Shown here one piece after another: positions 1 through 10,987 of a stretch of DNA of 64,000 nucleotides (positions within the stretch are counted from its first letter, which is position 1; every line of letters starts with the position of its first letter). The position numbers and the translations under genes were made by a program. The notes under the pieces are model-generated. The model was not told the origin of the DNA. It worked only from the letters and a program-made list of their open reading frames with translations, and did not search any database. The stretch comes from Trichoderma breve (lineage: Eukaryota > Ascomycota > Sordariomycetes > Hypocreales > Hypocreaceae): contig NC_079234.1 in assembly GCF_028502605.1 (NCBI RefSeq), forward strand, positions 5,518,001 to 5,582,000, in the 5' to 3' direction.

Positions 1-3000
1 CCTCCGCAAGTTCAGCTGCGTCTTTCGATCGGCCTCGAGACGGGCAGAGGTGGCACCCACGCCGAACACTATTCCTGCGCTGGAGGGCGCGCTGATGCGG
101 CCAACAATCTCCGGAATCCTCTCTTTATCCGTCAAGGTCCATTGCCGGAGCAATGGCAGCCAGTCATTCTGAACTAAGGCCAGGTTCATTGCGAAGAATT
201 TACTATCATTGAAGGCGTCGCCGACATCCTTCTTCCACGTCTTTTGGTTGTTCGGCAGTCTAGACAGCTCGTGCAAGAGCTTCAATGTGCTCGAAGACAC
301 GGAATCAGGAAATGTTTTGGAGCGGAACGTTGGGCCAATAACATTGGTTGATATTGTTCCTGCTGCAGACAGCACGCGGTCGGGTTCAAGTAGGATTTTG
401 GGCAGGTTTGGAACAACGGATGCGAGAATGGCCACGACATCGTCAGATCTTTCGAGGGCACCAGGGAATGTGCCACGACGTTCCAGCTCGCCCTTGACGA
501 GCCTCGGTCCTGATGTGCCGTTAGAGCTCGTTGGCTCAGCAAAGGTTGGTCTTGTAGTGAATAGAGCCGTAAGAAGCCTTAGAAAGAGGTCCTATAGGGA
601 TAAACCGTTAGTCAAGGGATTAAAGCTTCATAGCCACAACCAATAAACTTACTCCTAGTTCCCTGCGCATCTTTCGCTGCTCCCCAAAATTGGTATTATC
701 AACTTTCTCGCCTAAGATGGCGGCAAATTCCAAAAGACTGGGAAGCGTCTGTCTGTGAGGGAAAGGGTTGTTCAGAAGATCCTTGAGGAACGTTATGCAG
801 TCTTGCCATATCTCATCCATGGCGTCGTCGTCAAGTGACCTGGCGTACTCGACCAGAAAGACGACCAAGTCGGCGTCTTGAAGTGAGATTGTCATGGTTG
901 ATTTCCGGGAAGGCTCCAGCGCAGCCGGGTTTGTACGACTATATATTGAATTGAATAGCGCTGGCATCGAATGTCTTGGCCTCGCAGCATCCAAGGCTGC
1001 CAAAAAGTTGAACACGGTGGCATGGTCAGCCGCGCTTGTTGAATTCCTCCAAACGTCAATCACGGTTTCCAGACTTTCAAGTGTCTCTGCCGTAAAGAGG
1101 TGCTCAAGGAGCCTCCTCGCCCGATTTCTCATCCTCAGAGACGTGTAGTTGAAGGAGGCGGACGAGTTGATGTCCTGTGTTGTGGCATCATCTCCCTGTC
1201 CCCAAGTCCAGATGGAGAAGCACATTCGCACGGCATCTTGGAAGGCTAGGTGAACGGTCAGACGGTCGTTGGCTGTAGCGCTTCGAGATTGTGGGGTATC
1301 GGATTGGAAGACGCCCGATACCATGCTCCCAAAGATTGACTGAGGCTGGTCAGGACCCTTCAAGGCCAGCGCTTGAGCTTCTTCAGCTAACAGTTGATCA
1401 TGTGCCTTTGCCAAGACTTGCTCTAAAGCGTTTAGAAGATAGATCAAGGTGGATTCCGGAGTTCCACTCTCACTCTTGACTTCGTAAGTTTCGTCTTCAA
1501 ACATGTCTTTCAAGTGCGAGAACGTAATGCCAATCTGCTTGCATAGAGTCTCAACGAGGGGTATCAAAATCTGAAAGATGGACTGTGAATAAAAGGGCAA
1601 GCATCTGCCGAGAAATGTAACCCAGTTATCTAGAACAAACTGGCTGCTTGTCGAGCTTAGGCCTGCCTGCAGGCACTTGAGCAGCTGGGGCGGCATTATC
1701 ATGGGAGGCGGTCTTGTGTCGCCCGCAGAGATGGATAATCGCACCGCGTGTAGAGGATCCGCGCTTGAGCGTCGCTTTTCAGCGGCCGATGGTGCCGAAA
1801 GCTCTGCCGCAATGATATCCTGCAGTTTAAGGGCATCAAAGACGACCTCAAGCAAGAGAACTTGCACATACGGGTCCGGGCTTCCGATAGATTTCATCAA
1901 TCTGTCAATCAGGAGGTGGTCGAGATGAAGGTTGGATAGAGGAGCGGCATGGTGACTTATGAGGAAGCTATGGAGGACGGTGAGTGCATAACGATGTAAC
2001 TGGGAGACCCTGTTGTTAAGGTCGTCGCTGGCAGATGCGTAAGCATCACCAGTGATGCAAGCCAAGCACACCCTGACGAAATAATCCTGTAGCGTGATAT
2101 CGGTCTCATCTCCGCCGGCTATAAAATCACATATTAGCACGAGACACCAATTACCTATTCTGTCGAGCGTGAAGTACATACTAGAGATTTGCACCTGGCC
2201 AACACTGTTAAACGAGAGGTGTTTGGACACAAGCACTGCTCTTGAATTTTCTCCCGAGCTGTCCAGCACATGATGAAGAGACCTGAGGTAATACAAACAG
2301 AGGTCAATGTCGTCATCCTCGTTGAAAATGGGGCCTTCGGGTTGAGGCTTTTCAGCTTCAACACTCTTTCCAACGTCTCGAAGACAGGGTATCTCTGCGA
2401 ATTTAACAACAAAAAGCAGGAAAAGCCTATACATAGCTCTTAGAAAATCTGCCATAGACGCGGAGAAGGACCGGAAAATACCTATCAATGCCAACCATGC
2501 TGTTCAACCACGACTTGACAGTCATATACATCTGGGTTCTGTCATCTAGTAATCCGTCCAGTACGAGGAAGAGAGGCCGCGTTAGCATAATCTCATAGTG
2601 ATCAGTCGCACTCAGTTTTTGGCCCAGCTTTGCTTCAATGGTAGGGATCTTGGGTCCTCGACGATCGGATGGTGTATCCTGAAGAGTGTGTGACCAAAGG
2701 ACGCCGAAAGCGCGCCCAATATCTGCACCATCGCCAGCACTCTGGTCGACTAGGATACTCGCAAGCGAAGCTTCAACATCGCGGCGGGATAACGAAAGGG
2801 CAGACTGAAGCTGCCACAGGCACCGAACTGTTTCCACATGATACTTGGGCTCAGAGGCGGAGAGATATGACCATGCGTGCTGAACTAGAGGATGCACCAG
2901 CTCCGAGAGTTCTGATGTTGAGACTCGCTCGACATAATGGAGCTGCGCAATCAAGTGCAAGATGGAAGAAAAGTCTGAGAATCTCAAGGGCCGCTTTTGC

Positions 3001-5199
3001 ACCAATTTTGCCTTTAGAGAAGACACTAGAGTTATCTCATCGAATTTGTAGGTTTTGGGCACTTTTAATAAGATGAGAAGCAGGACTCTGATATGTAGGC
3101 TCAAGGAGCACGATGACTCTTGCTCAACTGAGTCATCGACAATATACTTGATTGCCTTGTCCAAAATCAGCTCACCGGTTTGGACTTGAGAGAAAGGCGT
3201 CGGCGAGGCGTCCAGATTTCCCTGTCCGTGGATGTAAAAATCTTGGATTTCTTTGATCAAATCTGTCGTCGACAAGGAAGAAACATCATTAGATTTTCTT
3301 TTTTGGTTGGCGTCGCCCGTAGCAGAGTCAACAAACGCTCGTTCTGGAACCAGCTCGAGGAGAGAAACAACGATGCTGAGGATTTGTTCATTCAACGATG
3401 AGTTGCCGCCATGTTGCGAACTGCGCGCATCTTCTAACATGACCAAAGCGGTGAGGCAGGTCAAGGGAGCGTGAATTGTAACCATTTCCTCTTCGCGCAC
3501 GTTGAAATTAGTGACGATGAAAGTGACCAAGGACAGCTTATCACTTCGCTCCTCGTTGCTCAAGTTTCCCGGGCTAATAGCTTGAGACAAGAGTCCAACA
3601 AGCTCACCATAGATTAGACCACTTTCGATGCCATCGAAAAACACGCTTGCACTGCGTAACACCTCGGTGAATTCTGCCTTGGCTGGACTCTGTTTTTGAA
3701 ACTGTCGTACACTTTCTACTACAGGAAGAAAGATGTCTGGAATCACAAGCCCACCAACCTCCCATCTGTCCATTAAAGAGAGACATATTCGGTATGGTCG
3801 AGTTCGTTCGGCGACTCCTTTATGAGTCGTGTCCTTGATCATTTCAAGAAGGGATTTTGTGAGTGACTGCAGTCCAAACTGTTCGAAGTAGCTCGTCCGG
3901 GAGGACAGCAGAGCTTGTTGGCCGTCTGACGCGTGGCCGTGTAACTCAGGGTTTTGTTCCCCTTCGTTGCCTGTCGGCTCAGGGCCAAGAAGCCATGCCC
4001 ATAATCGACGATTCAAGCTCATATCTCGTCGGGTGACTACCCCGACTGCCGCTCTCAGAAGAAGTTCCAGATCACCGGGCTTCACAAGAGACTGCAACAC
4101 TTTAGAATTAAGGGGCAGATGAGACACAAGCAAATCGAGAAAGCCACGCTGAATTAACAGCTGATCATCAGAGAGGCCACTAGCAAAACATCTCACGAGC
4201 AAACCAGGCTCTGGCGTGGTAACGATGGCGGCAATGTCACTGTTGAAGTTGCTTTCCGTATTGGCTTGGCCGTTTTTCTCACTAGACGTTCCAGGGGCGG
4301 CATCAGAACCCAGCACGGGCAGATTGCGTACCAAGTAGGCAAGGGCACCAGCACGCCGGCTATGACTTGTAACAGAGGCCAGGAAGAAACATTGCCAAAA
4401 GAAGTCGTCACCTGATGCATGTTGCTCGGTAAGGGGAATGCTATCTGCTGGTCGAATGGCTTGTTTGAAGCTCCCCACCAGGCGCATGGTTCGATCAAAG
4501 TCTTCACTAGTCTCATCTTCTAGCCCTGGTAGCAATGCCAGTATGATGGATTTCATAGCTGGCCGCAAGGACCTAGAATCAACACCCGTGAAGTGACGCT
4601 CAAGCAGGTCGAGATACGGCGAGCGAACGGAGAGGGACGCAAAAGAGAGGGTAGGTGCCAAGCCTGGGAGATATAAAGGGAGATCTCGCGACAGCCCATC
4701 TTTTCCAATTGTTTCGAATACGTAATTATACACTTCGAGTGCTTTTTGGTGTACGCCTGACGGTAGGGACGGGTTTAAGCATTGCGACAGACGTTTCGCG
4801 ACGGTAATCTTGGAGGGGATGACGGAGACGGAAGACGGTCGGGCTTGCAAGCTCTATATCCAACATGTTAGTGTATTGTGTCGCGAACCAAGACTAATAT
4901 CTGGTGTCTGACCTTGAGCAGTCTGTTAAGAAAGGATATATAGTCGGCCCATTCCTCCAGCGCCGTCTCGAACAACCCCAGCGCCTTGTCGACTCCGGCG
5001 GCATATCTACGGTATGCCTTGTCCTTGATAGGAGTGTCCTCTGGAGTATCAGATCAGTTACACGGCCGGCAAAAGCTTCCCACAAGGCCTCCTACCCACC
5101 TCCACCAAGCTGATTCCTCCATTGCCGTGGAATAGGCGAGTCTCGCCCAGAGCTCTCTGGCGACCCGGATCGCACTCCAGGACCCAGTTCAAGCGCCAT
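1..5199 (-). CDS. DOP1: Dopey-family protein DOP1 (3'-truncated by window edge)
   Basis: Large cytosolic trafficking protein. In other fungi DOP1/DopA works with MON2 and a flippase in endosome-to-Golgi transport and polarity. Exons on the minus strand read 5199-5100, 5040-4913, 4853-2482, 2426-653 and 591-1, continuing beyond the window. All junctions are GT-AG and keep frame. The N-terminal Dopey domain is diagnostic: EEWADYISFLNRLLKSLQ spans exons 2 and 3, followed by KRLSQCLNPSLPSGVHQKAL, GLSRDLPLYLPGL and LRPAMKSIILALLPGLEDE. Later landmarks are WLNSMVGIDRLF across the third intron, VGQVQISSMYFTLDRI and ITLQDYFVRVC. The ATG at 5199 is chosen because exon 1 joins cleanly to the conserved domain; residues 1-33 are poorly conserved in type. 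A further 36-base in-frame candidate intron lies at 2119-2154. The gene diverges from MON1. The family call is firm; exon 1 is less so. Confidence 0.93.
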
Positions 5200-5788
5200 T
5201 ATGACGGGCTGATTGGTTCATGGGTGAGATGACTGACAGCGGCGTTTGGAAGCCAGGAAGCGAGGCGCATAGCTGCAAGGAACAGCTGTGGATACAATGC
5301 AGTTTGCAAGATGGCTTCAGTCTATTCGCCAGATGAAGCCGTCCAGAAGGCTACGTTTCAGTGGCTTGCGCCCAAAGCTAAGGTCCAAGGTACAAGGGAC
5401 ATGTGCCGACATACGCAACCAACCCCACTATAGGTGTTTGATTGGAGCGCTGGCTGACGAGGCTGCCGACGTGGGAACAGCTTAGAGGTAGGGAGGTACC
5501 TGTAGAGGCGTCGCACAGGCCCTGGCCGCCAAGTACCCGCTACCTACGGCAGGCTGCGGCATCATTAAAAGGGCTCCGATACGGCCCTGGAAGCTTAAGG
5601 TTCGCTTTCCTCTCCTGCATTCCCTCATCGATGCTCCTCCGCCATTGTCGCCGCTCCCAACACGCAATGGCATGATGGATAGAATCGCTGTGCCTCTAGC
5701 ATCAGGATCGCGCAACACTCCAGCCTTTGGATGATCGATGATCGCCTGCTTGAGCCCTCCTTGAGATGCAACAGGGCTGCGAGTCAAG
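5200..5788. promoter_or_regulatory. Shared divergent promoter DOP1/MON1
   Basis: This gap of 589 bases separates the divergent DOP1 and MON1 start codons. The stretch near 5608-5655 is CT-rich on the plus strand, typical of a fungal transcription start region for MON1. An out-of-frame upstream ATG sits at 5766, 23 bases before the MON1 start. No further element is claimed. Confidence 0.5.
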
Positions 5789-7591
5789 ATGGGACAGGAG
5801 AGCGATTCCTCTCACGAGGAGCAACCCCCTCCGCTCCCGCCTCGGCCGGCCGCGAGCACCTCGAACAGTTCAGTCGACCCGAAGGCACTGCAGGCCCAGG
5901 CGACAACTGCCATAACTCCCCTAGACATCCAGACATTGTCCTTTCCCGACGGAAGCCGGGGAACATTCTCGACGCCAACCACCCGTTCCGCGTCGACTCC
6001 GACAGGTAGCGGTTACACGTCTCCCAATCGCCGGCCGAGCAGCTCGGGCATCGAGGGAGATGACGCCGCCAGCATCATGAGCTTTGCGCCAACGATGCGC
6101 CCAGCTGGAGACATTGCGAGCTTGCTGACTTCTTCCCTCAGCAAGAAGAGCGCCGCCTGGAACCTGCTCAAGTCGCAGGCTGCAAATGTCCAGCCGTTTG
6201 AGAAGCATCAGCGGGGCGCACAAGATCGACTTGCCGACTTTGAAAAGGAGTTTGCCGCGCTTCCCGACGAGTCAAACGAGTTCTTCAAAGACGACGAGAG
6301 GCTGGCCATTTGGCGGTCGAAGCTGAAACAGTACATGATTCTATCGTCTGCTGGCAAACCCATTTGGAGCCGACATGGAGATCTCAATCTCATCAACTCC
6401 TCGATTGGAGTCGTGCAAACCATCATCTCCTTCTATGAGGGGTCCAAGAACCCCCTTCAGGGCTTCACGGCCGGCAACACCCGATTCGTGGTGTTGACCC
6501 AGGGACCACTCTACTTTGTGGCCATCAGCAAGCTTGGAGAGAGCGATTCGCAGCTACGAGTGCAGCTGGAAGCTTTATACATGCAGATTTTGTCAACGTT
6601 GACTCTACCTTCCCTAACCAACATATTCGCGAATCGACCGTCCACCGATTTGCGCAAACCTTTACAAGGAACCGAGGCTTTGCTGTCATCGCTAGCGGAC
6701 AGCTTCACGAAAGGGTCTCCTTCAGCATTGCTAAGCTCGCTGGAATGCCTGAAACTGCGAAAGTCTCAGCGGCACACGATCAACAATACGTTTCTAAAGT
6801 CAAGAGCCGACAAACTGCTCTACGGGCTTATCGTGGCAGGAGGCAAGCTTGTCAGCGTTATTCGGCCACGGCGCCATTCCCTCCACCCTAGCGACCTCCA
6901 GCTCATCTTCAACATGCTCTTTGAGTCGGACGGCATCAAGGCGGGAGGCGGTGAAAATTGGATCCCGCTGTGTCTCCCAGCCTTCAACAACAAAGGCTAC
7001 CTATACATGTACGTCAGCTTCTTTGAAGGGGTGTCGGGCGAGCAAGCGACGGCACCGGCCGCAGCCGTGGGGCAGCCGGTTGATGAGGAGATTGCCATGA
7101 TCCTCATCAGCCCGGACAGAGAAGCCTTTTTCAGTCTCAAACAGATGCGAGACGACGTTGCGCAACAGCTGGCGAAGAATGGCAGTCTCGCCATCATCAG
7201 AGACGCCGCTCGTGCCGGCCGCCCTACCATGGGACAAATCGCGCCGGGAAGCCCAATATGCCATTTCTTGTTTAAGTCGCGAGCGAATGTGCAGTTCTGC
7301 ATGTCGGCGCTGGAGCCTACCTTTGGACATTTGGTAAAGAGAAGACGGCTCATGACTGCGTATCACGAGCTACATGCCTCAACCCACGCAAAGAATGCGC
7401 ACCTTAAGATTTTGCAATGCGTGAGCGACGACGCGACTTCGCTGGCTTGGCTCACTCCAACTTTTGAACTCTACTGCATTGGCGGGCCGAATCTATCACG
7501 GGCTGCAATGGCGCAGGGTGCCAATAAGATTATGCAATGGATAAAGAGAGAGGAGAACCGGTTGTTCATCATTGGTGGCGGTGTATTTTGA
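5789..7591 (+). CDS. MON1: Vacuolar fusion protein MON1
   Basis: Intronless, 600 residues. MON1 pairs with CCZ1 as the guanine-nucleotide exchange factor for the Rab7/Ypt7 GTPase at late endosomes, vacuoles and autophagosomes. Residues 1-145 are Ser/Pro-rich and probably disordered. The conserved body starts near residue 165 with [18 protein letters not shown]. It continues with [65 protein letters not shown] and, at the C-terminus, the HLVKRRR and [10 protein letters not shown] segments. This is the tri-longin arrangement expected of MON1. Length matches filamentous fungal homologues. The ATG at 5789 is the first in-frame start after an in-frame break and follows a CT-rich leader. The neighbour DOP1 is also a trafficking gene, though DOP1's known partner is MON2, not MON1. 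Confidence 0.95.
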   Translation: MGQESDSSHEEQPPPLPPRPAASTSNSSVDPKALQAQATTAITPLDIQTLSFPDGSRGTFSTPTTRSASTPTGSGYTSPNRRPSSSGIEGDDAASIMSFAPTMRPAGDIASLLTSSLSKKSAAWNLLKSQAANVQPFEKHQRGAQDRLADFEKEFAALPDESNEFFKDDERLAIWRSKLKQYMILSSAGKPIWSRHGDLNLINSSIGVVQTIISFYEGSKNPLQGFTAGNTRFVVLTQGPLYFVAISKLGESDSQLRVQLEALYMQILSTLTLPSLTNIFANRPSTDLRKPLQGTEALLSSLADSFTKGSPSALLSSLECLKLRKSQRHTINNTFLKSRADKLLYGLIVAGGKLVSVIRPRRHSLHPSDLQLIFNMLFESDGIKAGGGENWIPLCLPAFNNKGYLYMYVSFFEGVSGEQATAPAAAVGQPVDEEIAMILISPDREAFFSLKQMRDDVAQQLAKNGSLAIIRDAARAGRPTMGQIAPGSPICHFLFKSRANVQFCMSALEPTFGHLVKRRRLMTAYHELHASTHAKNAHLKILQCVSDDATSLAWLTPTFELYCIGGPNLSRAAMAQGANKIMQWIKREENRLFIIGGGVF

Positions 7592-7837
7592 TTTGTCTTT
7601 TTGTTAAATTCATAAATCATTATCATACAGATTGCTTTTCAGCAAGCCCAATGCAGCTGCCACTGCCCTAGATCCCTGTCTGTCTGTGGTGAATGTCAGT
7701 GAAGATTGCAACTTGAATGTTTTTCCTTTTGTTCCCAATGTTCTCTTTTTTAATCCATTCCCCGCAACTGTACACCCTTTGTTGTCGATGTTTTCCTCTG
7801 CTTAGTTTTCAAATCCATGTTTCATGCCCCTTCCCTT
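7592..7837. other. Convergent 3' intergenic region
   Basis: 246 bases between the MON1 stop and the stop of the small minus-strand gene. T-rich with AATAAA-like stretches just after the MON1 stop (for example cataaatcattatcat). Presumably both 3' ends; nothing else seen. Confidence 0.4.
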
Positions 7838-8308
7838 TTACACAGGTTTAGGGATTTCGGACACGGTGATGATGGTCGGGGGTTGAATGTGAGTGTTGCG
7901 CTTGCCAAAGACTGATTCGACCGGCAAGCTGCTAATTCTCCTGGAGCTCCTGGACGACGGTGCTCGCACATCGTTGAAGCCCTCCCCAAGGCGAGGCGGA
8001 CGCTGTCGTTTGATGGTCAAGGATCTCTTGGCCCACTGCAGGACTTTGTCGTTGACGCTTGGTCGCCGCTTAGGAGGCACCCAGCTGTCGTCGTAGCTCC
8101 GTTGAGGCGGCGGCGCAATCTTGTTCTTGCTCTCGTCAAAGTAAGACGTCTTTGGAGGCTGCGGAGGATCCAGGAAAGATTCGGAGAACGGGGCGTCAAA
8201 GTCCTCGCGGAAACGAGGGCTTCGCATGGGGCTGCGCGGCTGGTACTGAAGATCGGATTGGCTCATGGTGGGCATCTGGAGGTGGAAGTCTGGTTTGCGG
8301 AGAGCCAT
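7838..8308 (-). CDS. Small basic Pro/Ser-rich protein of unknown function
   Basis: A single-exon ORF of 156 residues, not recognised. The N-terminal third is Pro/Ser/Arg-rich with repeated SP dipeptides (QPRSPMRSPRFRED). The middle has PPKTSYFDES and SWVPPKRRPS. A compact basic block, NDKVLQWAKRSLTIKRQRPP, near residues 85-105 could be a short helix and nuclear or membrane-binding patch. There is no signal peptide or membrane segment. Start at 8308 (MALRKPDF) is the first ATG; a second in-frame ATG at residue 12 and a third at residue 15 are possible. Codon use looks like a gene, and both neighbours point away from or into it cleanly. It is probably a lineage-restricted hypothetical. The function is unknown. 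Confidence 0.65.
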   Translation of the reverse strand: MALRKPDFHLQMPTMSQSDLQYQPRSPMRSPRFREDFDAPFSESFLDPPQPPKTSYFDESKNKIAPPPQRSYDDSWVPPKRRPSVNDKVLQWAKRSLTIKRQRPPRLGEGFNDVRAPSSRSSRRISSLPVESVFGKRNTHIQPPTIITVSEIPKPV

Positions 8309-10987
8309 AATAAAGGTATAGTTGTTGGTGTATACGAAGTATAAGATTGACTGTTTGTATCAAAGGAGCGTGTGTGCGAAACGAGTGTGTGTTGAAAGAG
8401 TGTGAGTGTGATGAGACGTTTGAACAATGCGGGAAAAACGAGACAGAAAATCAGGTCATTGATGCAGACGGTAATATATATGAGAGCTGCAGCAGGTGTG
8501 ATTCTGGCCACTGGAAGAAGAGAGGACTCATTGACCTATCGATTTAATATTGACGACGAGCTCTCTCAGAACCTAATCTCCCTGGAAACGTGCCGCCGGT
8601 GGTTTTTAATGAAAGTAAAAAAAACCAAACGGTTGACGAAATGAAAATGAAAACTCTCTTTTGTGTGTTGTTTCGGAAGAGCGGAAAGAAAAGGAAACAG
8701 CAGCAGGGCGAATGAAATGGATTTAAAAATAAATAACATGGAACAAAGAAAGAAAAAATTGCACCAGACGCTGCAGGTACTTCGGAACAGTACGAGTACA
8801 TGTACATACATGACTCCCTCGTCCATGCTGCAGCCAAGAATTACAAGCAGCGGGTGGGAATACGCAGAAACAAAGGATTGCCGCATGTCACTTCCAACTT
8901 TACCCACAAAGGCTGTCCACAATGCCCCTGACTAGAGCACGTCGCCCTGGCAGAGTTGCGGGGATCCAGCCAGTCAAGATCCGGAGATGGGCGCTGTGGC
9001 CCCTCATCAGGGGCTTTTGGGGCGCTAGGGTTCAGGCCCGGCAGCGGCCGGCAAAGCTGTCTGGCGCAGGGCATTTGATGGGCTACCATCCAAGGATGCT
9101 GTGTGGCCGCTGCATGTTACAGACTTGTGATGCCGAGGGAAAGTTTAAATGCATTGAGTATCCTGATGTACAGCAGTTGAGTGCTGATCCGAGTTGATTG
9201 ATCATTTCGTGATATCATTGACGTGCTTTGCTGTTGATGTTGACCACTCTAGCCAACATAATCAAAGCCATGGTACGGAGTAGACCAAAGAAGCATGGCA
9301 AACAAGCATCATCTTGTTTCTCCCCCCATCGGTACTTGTGCTACCGTTCCCAAGTAATCTCCGATCACATTCTAGAACAACTGTCTCGGGTCAGTGCCGC
9401 AAGACAAGCACTATCTATTCCGTCCTTTAGCCTGAAAGAATTGCTCCTAGTGAAAAGGTCGGGGAGGGGAGCCTTGCCAGCGAGGACACGTGAGCCGTCC
9501 GCGATGGGAAATCATTTCGCCAAAGTGCCCGCATAAACGACAAGACAGAATCACCTGTCATACTCGTACGTATGATTAAAATGCACGCCCATGTGAAACG
9601 GGGGGGTCTATGTACTTCTTTTGTTTTTTGCATGGGAAGCGGTGGGAAGCCAGCCGAAGAGGCGCCGTCATTTCCAGCAGACAGAGTTCAGCTACGTCTC
9701 AAATTAATGCAGGACGAGCCTGGCAATTGGCCGAGATGGCCTCCCCCGACGTCACCTCACCCTCTAGATAGTTATCGTTGCCCGGGTTCCTGGATCCGCG
9801 GTTGCGGGCAGGCTAGTGCAGGTGGTGTCGTGAAAGCGATATGATATTGATCCATCAATTCAGCTGGTCGAAATGGATGGCTACACGTGCTTGGATGACG
9901 GTTGGTCCAGCTATCTTCACCGTTGGGCTAGCATGATTAGAGTTTACACGGGCCAAACTGTGAGATGTCTACCAAATCCGCTGATGGATGGATGTCTTAT
10001 CAGCTTACTGACCTACCCGGCCTGGCCTGCAATATGGCATGTACCGTAAGTGGCTGTAGGTTGCACGATAAGAGCAAGGTTTGGAAGCCCTGTTCTACAA
10101 CACCTCGAGCGCTGATCTTGGAGGCATTCTCCTGGGGCAACGCCAACACCTTTTACTGTGTGGTTGCCTTTGTGGAAATTGCGCAAGCTCATGGGTGTCA
10201 CACCTGCGGTTTGGGAATAAAATCCTTCAATTTTCCAAGGTATCAATAAGTAAACTGCGTGCAGATCAATCTGCTCGTACAGGTCAATCGGACGGATGCA
10301 TCTCAACTTCGATCCAGTGCATCTCCAAGGTATCTCCTACTAGGGCCTTTTTCTTTGTCACTCGCTCGAGGCAAACAAACACCCTTTCTAGCCTCGACAA
10401 AACAAAATCACAAGAGCCATCATCATCGGAAAATGTTTCATCTTTGTCCTTGATGCCCTCCATATACCTTCAATAACATCTATCCTATCGCTCATAACTG
10501 CATGCAATGTCGATACGGTGTGAACCTGAGTACAAAGTCTTCAGGCAGTTGTCCATCTTGTAACCAAGTACCTGCATGTGATGTTATCGATATCCCAACA
10601 GGCAGTTCAGTCGCTGATGTCCATACTCATCGCAGCTTCCTCCTCTTCTTCTTCTGCACCCACCCAGAATCGCTTAATGCTTCCATCTACAGATGCGCCT
10701 TCCATTCTCCATCATGACTTGTTCGCTAAAATTTCGAGGCCTATGTACGCGTGTCTTCCTCCTCCTTCTTGCTTCATCTTTCATAAAGATGCCTGTGCCA
10801 AGCTGCCGGCCGTCCGCGTTTTCTTGGAGTTGGTTTATGGTCCTCGAGTTCTGGACGTTTTTGATTCCCGGGTGTCGATCCGCCGTCTTTGGTTTTCCCT
10901 TTTCTTGTTCTGGTTCCTGAGCCCTCCCACGGTATTTTTCTCTATATGATATTGATATTCCACTTGTCCGCAACTTGATGCGTTTCC
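8309..10987. other. Long divergent intergenic region (2.7 kb)
   Basis: Upstream of two divergent genes (start codons at 8308 minus and 10988 plus). Open frames here are all under 135 codons and lack coding character. The stretch contains one exact TACGGAGTA (9274-9282) and one exact GTACGAGTAC (8790-8799), both members of window-wide motif families. The 600 bases before 10988 are CT-rich on the plus strand, consistent with a long leader for the downstream gene. Confidence 0.45.
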
